DNA of 64,000 bases, from NCBI RefSeq assembly GCF_000004195.4, contig NC_030678.2, positions 76,071,404 through 76,135,403 of the forward strand, given 5' to 3'. The notes beneath the pieces are model-generated. The model was not told the origin of the DNA, did not search any database, and saw nothing but the letters and a program-made list of their open reading frames with translations. Shown here piece after piece: positions 13,901-24,400 of this stretch (positions are counted from its first letter, which is position 1; each line of letters starts with the position of its first letter). Source of the stretch: Xenopus tropicalis (lineage: Eukaryota; Chordata; Amphibia; Anura; Pipidae). The translations under genes were made by a program, and so were the position numbers.

Positions 13901-15383
13901 TGAGCACTCGTGTTCACGTGTGTGCCGAAACATGGTCTCCTCACCAGGAACTCCCTTGTGGTGGAATGTGTATAGCGCATGTCTGGAGGGCTTTCTTGAA
14001 AAAAATACTCTGTTAGCCCACATGGTGAGGGAAACGATTTTGATACGATAGGTGCCCTTTAAGATATATTTATTGGCATGTTTAAAATCCTAGTAATGAA
14101 GTGATAGCAATATGTTGCTTTTATATGATATTTTCTTGCACTTGTTTTTGGTGTCTGAATGTCTCCTTCTGTACACTATTGAATAACATACTTTGTTATT
14201 GTTTCTTAGTTTTAGAACGACGGTATCCCAAGCATGTCCAAGAGCTTTATGAAGCAATGAGGAGATTTGCCAGGATATTGGGGCCATATGAACACGACAA
14301 ATTCATTGAAAGTCATGCACGTAAGAGAGATTCATAACATATCCTATAACATATAAATTTCTGGCATCTGTTACCCAGAAAACAGATGTCTAGAAAACTC
14401 CAGAAAAACTTTAAAGCCATTTCATTTCAACTAACAGGGTTTATGGGGTTTTTTGTTTTAAAGATTTGCTTTTTGTCTATAATTAGACATTGGCGTAATG
14501 ATAACCAAGTTAGAATAAATACCTATTAATTGCAAAACAGTTCTTTTTATACCCTTTGTAAACCTCCTTGTCCCAAGGGTTCTGGATAACAGATAGGGAT
14601 GATCTAAAACCGGGGTGCCCAGACTTTGTCACCCTGTGATCTACTCTTGCCACTTGGCCTCCATCATGAGATCTACCACAGTTAAAATTGTGCAACGTCT
14701 ATCATTTGGCACAATAAACAAGTATCAATCGATGACACATAGCAATATTTAAATGCAGTTCCAACTTCATATTTAATGCCCAAATAACATTATTCAAGTG
14801 CCAACTTCAAGTTCAATGTGGAAGGATTGTAGTAGTTTTTACTTCCCTTCTTTATGGCCCACTTTGTAGTCTGCACACAGAAACATATATAAAGTAGGAA
14901 CAAATATATATATATCATCATCCTGATGACGATCCTGTGGTGATCGAAACGCGTAGATGGTATGCTGAAATAAATCACTGACCTGATTGATGCTGTAGCT
15001 GTGAGTGCTTTCTACTGTTGAGTTTGATGCATTATTTTTGTCAGCACCCAGCCTTTGCCCCGATATTGGTGAGTGCCGATTCTTTACAAGACTAAAAGGG
15101 GTCACTGCCTGGGTGCTAATGCAAATCAAATAATAAAGTACAATTGCAATAAAGGCTAGCACTCACAGGATTTTCGTTAGTATTTGTCAAAAATAAAACA
15201 AAAAAGAATCTAACAAAGCAAATGTCTTACATGGTTTTTATTAATCCGATGTTTCAGCTCCACACAGGAGCTTTCCTCAGGGAGGAATATAGATATATAT
15301 AGATATATATAGATATAGAAATATATAGAGATATATATAGATATAGATATAGATATAGATATATATATAGATATATATATATA

Positions 15384-15414
<31 letters not shown>

Positions 15415-18400
15415 AGCGCAGCCTGGTTGGGACAATCAAAGACGGAAGGCTTGGGCAACCGCACTCGAAAGCTCCAGTATGCTGGGGGGGAAAATGAAGT
15501 TGCCGGATGTCGTCCTACTGCATTCAACCTCAAAGTCTACCCAAAACTTTAAAGTGGTCTACTGGTAGACAAACGATCTACCTTTTGTGCACCCCTGATC
15601 TAAAATGTCACTTGCTGGTGGGCTTGCATGTGGTGGTGCACTAGCAAATGCTCTTACAAATAACCTTTATCACAACACTAGGTGGCAGCACCCCTCTTTG
15701 CTAGAAAATAGGTTGCCATTTCATTGCCTCTTATTATGGGTGTATTTCATCATCATAGAGTAGAGGTTTTACCCTTCCTTTGTGTCTTTTAGATTAGTTT
15801 TTAGTATGTTGTAGAGAGTGATATTCTGAGACAGTTTGAAACTGATCTCTATTTTTTTTATCTATAGTTTTTAATTATTTAATTTTTTTTTGTTCAGCAC
15901 CTCTCCAGTTTGGAAGTTCAGTAGCTGTTTGCTAGGGGCAAATTATCTTAGTAACCAGGGAGTGGTTTGAATGAGAGACTATAATGTGAATAAGGAGAAG
16001 AAGGCCTGAACAGAAACATAATAAGTGACAATAACAATAAAATTGTAGCTATACAGAACAAAAGTTTATTGGCTGCTGGAGTCAGAAGAAGAAAAAATAA
16101 GGCTAATTGAAAAGTTGTTTATAACATACTAAATGTTAACGTAAAGGTGAACAATCCTTTTAATAGGCTGAATTTTGGTACTTTAATTATAAAAAACTGT
16201 AGAAAAAGGAGTCCTTCACCCCTAAATGTATTTTGCATAATGAAAGGAAATAAGTGATGTGTGGGTGAGGAAAAACTACCGGCACCTGACCCTAAAACGT
16301 AAAATGCACACCTGACCCTAACCTGCAAAATGCACTACTTTTGAGTCGCTTCTGATTCCAAGACAGGAAATCTTCTGAAGCAGGGAATGAAATATAAACT
16401 TCAACATAAATTACAAATTTTCAGTCAAGAAGTTCTGTGGAATTACATTTACAAATAACTTTAAAGCCATTAAAAATTGTAATGTATATTGGAAAGTTGC
16501 TGAGACTGTTACTATATTATTACTGTAATATACTATTACTATATGCAAAAATAAGTTTTGGGCAGCGTGTGCTATTTTATTGTTATTAATTAAAAAATCA
16601 AAACAAAAAAATCCATTGCAGATCTCTCCTTTGTCTTTGGAAAGGTACCCCTACATTTAACTGATTTTTTTGTTGATGGAGCTATTTATTTGCTGGTCCA
16701 TTAAACACCTGGAAAGTGGGGTGATACTATTTTTTTAATGTTTAGGTAAAAATAACCTAAAATGTATATGATCTTAAAAGAAATTTTAAAAACCCCAAAT
16801 CTGGTCTTTGGCTAGATAATGAACTCAACCCATATTCCTAAATGGCTAGAATATAAGGTTTTATTTTTCCCAGAATTAACTATATCTCAAAGAAAAAAAA
16901 CAACTTTTTTTTTTCCTTCCCTATGCCATTTCATTTTTTTTTTTTTTATCACTTCTCCTCTCGCCTTTCTTTTTATTTAAAGACATATCAATCCTAAATA
17001 GTTACCTCTAAGCAATGCTTACCCATGACAACTCACATCCCACCTAATGTTCAATCCCTTTCGGTCTATGAACTTAGTTATTATGACACTGTGCCATTGT
17101 CGTCTATAAATGGTATATAGATGATATTTGTATGGAAAGGCAAAGGGCATGATTTTTTCCCCTTTGGGATATTAAGATAGTTCATTTCTATGAAAGAGAA
17201 ATTTGTCATCTATTTAAAAAATATTTAATTCTTCTAGTTATGCACAAACATAGATACAAATACAGCAATATTTATAGATGCATTGAATGATGTACAGAGT
17301 GAGTTTTAACAGTTGTAATAAAGAGTTAATATGTTATAAGGAAGGGACATTATTAATGATGTAAACTCAGAATGCCTTTTAAATCTGTATCCACACAGTT
17401 AAGATTGTGCCTATGATTACATGTATGTTCACACGAAATGCGTTAGGAGACATGAAAAAAGCTGTCTAACTTTAAACCGCTGCCTGTGTGTCTGATAAGT
17501 GCGGGTCAAAGAAGGTTTTAAATTTGATTCATATTACTGGTTTAATCATTCTAAATAAATAACCTTTCCAACAGTTCCCACATTTTAATTTTTATTTATT
17601 TGTCTTTCAGTGGAGTATGAACTCCGCAGAGAGATCAAGCGATTACAGGAGTACAGAAATACAGGAATCAAAACATTTTGCAGTAAGTTAAAATAGTTTT
17701 TTTTTCTATTTGCATATTTGTCTGTTTTTATTGAAAATTTCATGGTGTTCATATTTTATCTCTGGTTAAAAGGAGAACTAAACCCTAAAAATGTATATGG
17801 CTATAAATGGCATATTTTATATACTAAACTTATTAAACCATTCGGGATTCTAACTCGTGTTTTGATAAATCTGCCCCTATGTGTGCTCTGGGTAGCTGTT
17901 GAGAAGCTTAGCTTAGGGGTTGTCGCAAATTATCAAGCAGAAAAAAAAAGTTTCACCTGTCATATAAGCTCATGCCATTGGGCTGATTACTATATTCTGA
18001 TGCTAATTGATGCATTGGTTTTAGGGCTGCAATGCACTAATAATCTGTATTATTTACTATTCATTTTTATATTTATGTGCCTAAGCTCAGTAACTGACAG
18101 CAGCACAAAGCATTTGCAGGGACTCAGAAGATGGGGAGCTACTGGGGCATCTTCATAGGCACAGATCTTCCCTGCATAAGGACTGTGGTTGTCTCGGGCT
18201 GGTACAGAAGCCAAAAATATAATCTACAGCATTTCTAGCCTACATCTTTAGTTAGGATTTAGTTCTCCATTGATGTGAGGGGGTAATATGTTCATGTGAT
18301 GGTAATAATAAATGACAAGGACCCTGAAGATGCAGTCCTTTAAATATTTCTTGTGGTTTTCAAATAAAATGTAAGCCTACCTGCTCTCTTCCTTAGCTTT

Positions 18401-21400
18401 GCTGCAAACAAACCCACGTTTATCTAGTGTATAGATACAAAATGCTCATTTAGGAGTTTTTCTTTATTTATACTGCCCTTGAGGATACTCCCGCATTTCA
18501 TGACATAAAAATAAGTTTTGAGACTGGCTGCATAATGGCGAAGAATTAATTGGCTGATATACTCCATGACGCTAATGCTGACACACATCATTTGTACCTT
18601 AGAATTTGCCCATTGAGTTTTTATTACAAAGCTAACAATTTATTACATTACTTAATTTAAAAAATGTGCCTGGCCAACTTACTCACTGTATATTGAAAAT
18701 AAATACTGATTAAAATCTAATAAAATTACAAATTCAGTGAGTAATAGAGAATATGTTATCAATGGCAATCAAGGAAAGTAAAACCCATAAAGAAGTTCAT
18801 AATTAAAGCAGAGAATTGTGCAGATATTTGTTATAAAAGTTCTCCCTTGAGCAGATAGAATACAGAGCACTGTGGGGGAGGGGACTTTTTAAGGGTAAAT
18901 TACTCAATTGAGATCAGTTAGGAACTTGGGCACAGTTTTATGCAGGTCAGGAGTAACTTAGGGATACTGCACTAGTGGTATATTACTCATTGGGGCATCC
19001 CCCTATACCACCCAGCCTGCATCCAGCACTGGACAACTCTCACCCATTCTGCAGATACTCAGAACCAACAGGCTCCCTTGTCGCACTCTTGTCGCTTGTT
19101 CTCTCTTATCTTGCACAGTAACCGTGTGTATCTCTAGACTAGTTTCCAAGTGGCTGCTCGTACCTTTTCAGCATGTGTCAGCTGGAGCTCAAATGCTTCA
19201 TATATCAATTGCAGTTTCTGCAGTTCTCGCTTCTCCTCAACAATCTCTTTGGAGTAAAATGGCCAAATGGGCTAAAAAGAAGCACTTGTTTTTTATTTTT
19301 AAAACCATCTTGAAATTCTTTTGGGTTGGTAAAGTTAATGGATGTTTTTCTTGAGGTCAGTCAACCAGGGACATCCAAGTTTTGTTGCATAGCTTATGTT
19401 AGGCTTGCAAGTCTCTTCCAGTATCAAAGCACTTTGGCTTTAACCAAATGTATGTGCAGAATGGCAGTTTTCCATGCCTATGGTATAACTTGCTTGGAAG
19501 TAGAAGTGATTAGTTTCCATAAGTATTTAAAATACCGGTTTTGACTACACTTTCTAAAACACAGTTGGAATGTAGTAAAAAATAACTTTTACACAAAGGT
19601 ACAATTGATAAACTTTTAGAGAAGTTTTCTGAGCACTTTTTTTTAGAGCATCTTACTTAGTATCTAAATATATCAAGTCTTTTATTGCTAAAAACAAATA
19701 AAAACCTTTTAAAATAACTTTCAAAACAATAAAAAAATACAGTAATATATTTTAGAGATTAAACTTCTTGATATTTTAGAGATTAAAGTTCTACTTTTTG
19801 TCCTTTTTTTAAAAATTGGCCATGCATTCCTAGTCCAGCGTTTTCAGTCATATACCTCCTGTGATGGACTTCTATAGCTTCTCTACAGTGCCTTTTGTGG
19901 GGAAGACTGGAAGTATCTGAAAACATACATTTTTTATGTGCCCTCTATTTTTATACATTAAACTATATCATTATATTTTTACCTGCTTGCTGTGTGGAAC
20001 AGTCTGGATTTTAGTTTTGAACAGCAATCTGGTGTTAACTACTTTAAAATATGGATTACATTATAATACATGTAGAAAGAAACCAGAACATGTCTCTTTG
20101 TGGAACAGGGGATTTTGTTTTGATTAACCATAGCTCCACAGAGTGGTAATATGCTGAGGGCAATGTGTCACTCACTTAATTAAACCTTTTGTGTTTAGTT
20201 ATAATTACAATCCACCCTTCTAAAAAAAAAAAACAAAAAAAAACTGCTGTTAATTTACTTTAACTACAGGTGCAAAAATATATGACCATCTAAAAAAGAC
20301 TCGTGAAGAGGAGAGGTTGAAGCGAACAATGCTGTCTGAAGTGCTTAATTGTATCCATGATGGGAATGCCTGCCACCAGTGGCTTAAACGACAAGCTGCC
20401 ATGTGCGTTTACTAAGTACTTTGCATCTTTTTTATTTTTCAAATATTCTGTATATTTAAAATGTCTTGGCTACATGTTGTATTATTTTTAGTTTGTGGCA
20501 AAAATTACCTCACACCCCTCAGAATTTTAAGTAGAACTGTACAGGTTACAGGTTATTAAAAACCTAAGCAATTATCCCTTTTACCCATTTAGTGCCACTT
20601 TTTACTTACCACGCAGTTGTTTCTCATTAATTTGAATGGAAAGTACATGAGCTAGTTTACATACACCTGGCAGAAAGAGCCCTCTCTCCGTAATTGCTGC
20701 CTTCATTTCAAGCATTCAAGGGCCTTGTCCCAGTGGCCTCAACAAATGAGCAGATCTTTCAGTGTATGGCCAACCTAAATAATTTTTCCTCCTCCTTCAG
20801 CAGCTAAAAAGGGCCAAGGAGGTAGGATCAAGTGTAAGCTGAAAGTGGTATTCAGTATTAGTTACGTACTGTTTGGTACAATATATAATGAAAACCATAG
20901 ATTTTGGGGGAAAAAGAACAGTATTGAGAATGCATGTAGCATTCAAATTTATATTTTTGAGTTTGCATATTGTCCCTTTAATGCTTTCTTTTGCCATTTT
21001 AAATTATTCTCTCTCTAGTGATTCAGGAGTACATCATGTCCCCCCTCTGGTTTCTAGTTCAGGTAAGTGTTTTTCATATATCTGCTATTATGACCATGTG
21101 TTAATGATATGTGTTTTTTCTCCTGTGTCAGTATTTGTATATTTATCTGAACACACTATGTTTGTAGAATTCTGCAAACAAAATGATATATTTCTATAAA
21201 ATATAATGTATGCCATTTACAATTATTGGCTGTATTTATAAAGTTGTGTTATATTTTCACCTAAGCATAACCCATTGAATCAATGGGAGTAATTCAGACA
21301 GCAAGTAAATTCTGGTATAAGTATCTGTACAGGAACTCCCCTCCTATCTTTTCAATCTATACATTTTATCAAGTGCATTCATTAGCTCCACAGCCTAACT

Positions 21401-24400
21401 ACAACCACATAAGTACAAATAAATTATGTAATCTCTTATCACAGAGTACAAAGAATCCAACAATTCATTAGTACATTTCACAAGTAAAATGAAATAAATC
21501 AGCAGCATGAGCTGTACACCCATTTTTTAAACATAAATTCATTGAATTAGGGCATGTACCGAACATACTTTTTTAACAAAAAATATTTTTGGTTTCTCTT
21601 TTTTTTTTTTTTTTACATTAAACCTGACAAAGTGAAACTATTCCCATAGTTTTAATGGACAAGCAAACCCAAAATATAATTTTTGCTTGATAAAATAAAA
21701 GGAGAATATTACTTACCTTCTTGACATAAATTCTATTTCTTCTAGTCCCAACATGTCAGTACACATGGGTAGCATCACCCCTCCCCCACAGGAGGTAGGA
21801 CCTATACCAAGCCAATTAAAATGAATCCTGCCCTATAAGACCACCTGACTTCCTCCTCACCACTGTTATACATTTGCCATAGCAGTACAGGAAGCAAAAT
21901 TGGGATGGAAAACCTGTACTGACATGTCGAGACTAGAAGAAATAGAATTTACGTCAAGAAGGTAAGTAAAATTCTCCTTTTCTTCTGCGTCCCTCCATGT
22001 CAGTACACATGGGATCTACCAAGCCATGCCCCACAAAACAGTAAGGGGTGGGAAACAAAAAGGTACAAAACCCAAAAGAGCTAGAAAGGCCAAAAACAAG
22101 GCCAACATCCCGTAGAGGAAACAGACACTATGAATCCCTGGAAATGAGACAAGAATGCTGAACAACCAAAAGAACAACAACAATCCCCCCAAGGTATTGG
22201 GAAGTGGCTGACAACCAAGGCTCAAATTTCCAACTACTACAATTAACATAATGAGAGAAAAGCAAGCCAGAACAATAAATGTCCATTCCCTGCAAAAGGG
22301 GTTCCCTCACAGACCAGAGGGCCTTTCACAAGACCCAGACCTCACTGCAGACAACCATAATCCTGGCAAAACCAGCTCAATACTATCACTACCCTAGCAC
22401 AACCAGCAGGCCAGAAAAACCACACCAGAAACTGGCAACAACTAGGATAATAAACTCACTAGTGCTGGGGCTAAGAAACTGACCCTAAGCCCCAAACAGT
22501 GGCCCTAGAAAATAAAGCTTGTCACCTGCAAGCATCTACTCCACAGCTCAATGGGAGCAGCTCAAAAAAGAGTGGACAACTGTCTACACCTACCAAAAGA
22601 AGACCCAACAAGCGCTGATGCAACATGAAGAAGTCCAACTGTATAGAGACACTGCAGCACTCAAATGTCCGGTAGGACAAAAAATAACAGTGGTGAGGAG
22701 GAAGTCAGGTGGTCTTATAGGGCAGGATTCATTTTAATTGGCTTGGTATAGGTCCTACCTCCTGTGGGGGAGGGGCGATGCTACCCATGTGTACTGACAT
22801 GGAGGGACGCAGAAGAAAACATAATTCTAAGCAACTTTGCAATAAACATTCATTACAAATTTGCAATGGTTTTGACATATTTGTATATATAATTGCTGTT
22901 AGAAGTAATGTTTGCCAGTCCTTTTCTATTCTCTGCCCTGGTGGCTCTGGCATTTGAAACAATGTAACAAAAGGCAGCAGACTGACAGACCTGACTTGCT
23001 GGAGAAGATCTTTGCAACATTGTTTAAAAAGTAACAACCAGGAGTTCAGCAAACACTGCTTTAAATGGCAATTACATTTACAAATAACTTTTAAAGCACT
23101 AAAAAATTTCAATACGTTCACATTGGAAAGTTGATTGGAATTATGTTTTATTTAATTAGGCAAAAAATGATTAATTATTTTTGGTGTTAACATGTCCTTT
23201 AGGAACAGTAACACCAAAAAATGAAAGAGCTTTAAAGTAATAAAAATATAATGCACTGTTGGCCTGCTCTGGTAAAACTGGTGTGTTTGCTACAGTAACA
23301 CTACTATAATTTATATAATAAGCTGCTGTGTAGGCACGGGGGCAGCCATTCAAGCTGGAATAAACAATAGTGTTTTATCTGTTATCTGCTATGTGCCTGC
23401 GCCTTTTCTCCTTTGAATGGCTGCCTCCATGGCTACATAGCAGCTTATTTATATAAATTATAGTAGACTTTCTGAAGTAAACACACAACTTTTACCAGTG
23501 CAGGGCAGCAGCACATTATATTTTAGTTACTTTTATACACTTTCATTTTTTGGTGTTACTGTTCCTTTAATCAGATTACCTAAGCACTTTGCACAAATAG
23601 TGGCGCTAATTTACAGTCCCTTTTCTCTTTGTTTTTTGTAATTTAAACATCTTAAGCCATACACTGAGCAATATAATGATATGAAACTACTTTTTAGACC
23701 AGAATTTTACACTCTGCTACACATTCAGATACAATCATGTGAATTTACGTAAGCCAACATCTTTCCCACCCTCAGAGGCAAAGGCTAATGGTTACCGTAG
23801 GGATGTTTTCAGAACTGAGCAATCATTTTATCTCTTGGGATGAAAATTGCTTCTGTAACCCTTTTAGCAATCTAGCAGAAACTCCATCTCAGGAGATATC
23901 ATTTAATTATCCATTTCATAAGAAAATAAAACTATGTATGATCAATAAACACTTTAAACACTCAGCAGTTATAAATGTTTTTATACAAATAAAATACAAC
24001 TGCACTTATTGCTCTCCTAACAGTGACTTGGCTTCAATTTTAGAAAGATTACACATGAGCACAGTAATAAAATTAAAGTGAAATCAAACATATCATTTTT
24101 TTCCCATTACCTTTTGCTGATTAAAATGATACTGGCATTATTTTTATGGTGTACTTTCTTTTTTTAGAATTTCACTGTTTACATAGCAAATAATTCACAC
24201 TACCATGTAAAATTTTATTCTTGAACCAACAAATGTATTTTTGTTAGTTGTAATGTTGGTGTGTAGGCAGCCATGTCAGTGCATTGTGCCTGAGTTTGAG
24301 CTTTCAGAAAGACCCAGCACTACACATTAGAACTGCTTTCTCTTAACCCATTGTTTCTCCTACTCCCATGTAACTGGAGTCCCAAGCCAGGCTTGGATTT

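Larger units (their letters stand above)
14610..15597. mobile_element. hAT-type MITE with exact 8-bp duplication, carrying nested repeats
   Basis: Ends CCGGGGTGCCCAGAC and TTGTGCACCCCTG. ATCTAAAA flanks both sides (14602-14609, 15598-15605). The interior from about 14890 to 15470 holds another repeat unit with two hammerhead-like motifs and a (TATAGA)n tract. Confidence 0.85.

Noticed and set aside
13880..13940. GCCGAAACATGG as a hammerhead GAAA box
   Set aside because: No CUGANGA box at the right distance and no stem I.
15210..15533. Tyr/Ile-rich minus-strand frames
   Set aside because: Produced by the (TATAGA)n microsatellite.
17718..18158. 146-codon frame after tada2a exon 17611-17682
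   Set aside because: Mostly inside a TTAA MITE; starts in intron sequence and does not fit the tada2a protein.
22279..22737. Open frames inside the nested inverted repeat
   Set aside because: Not shared between arms and no recognisable domain.
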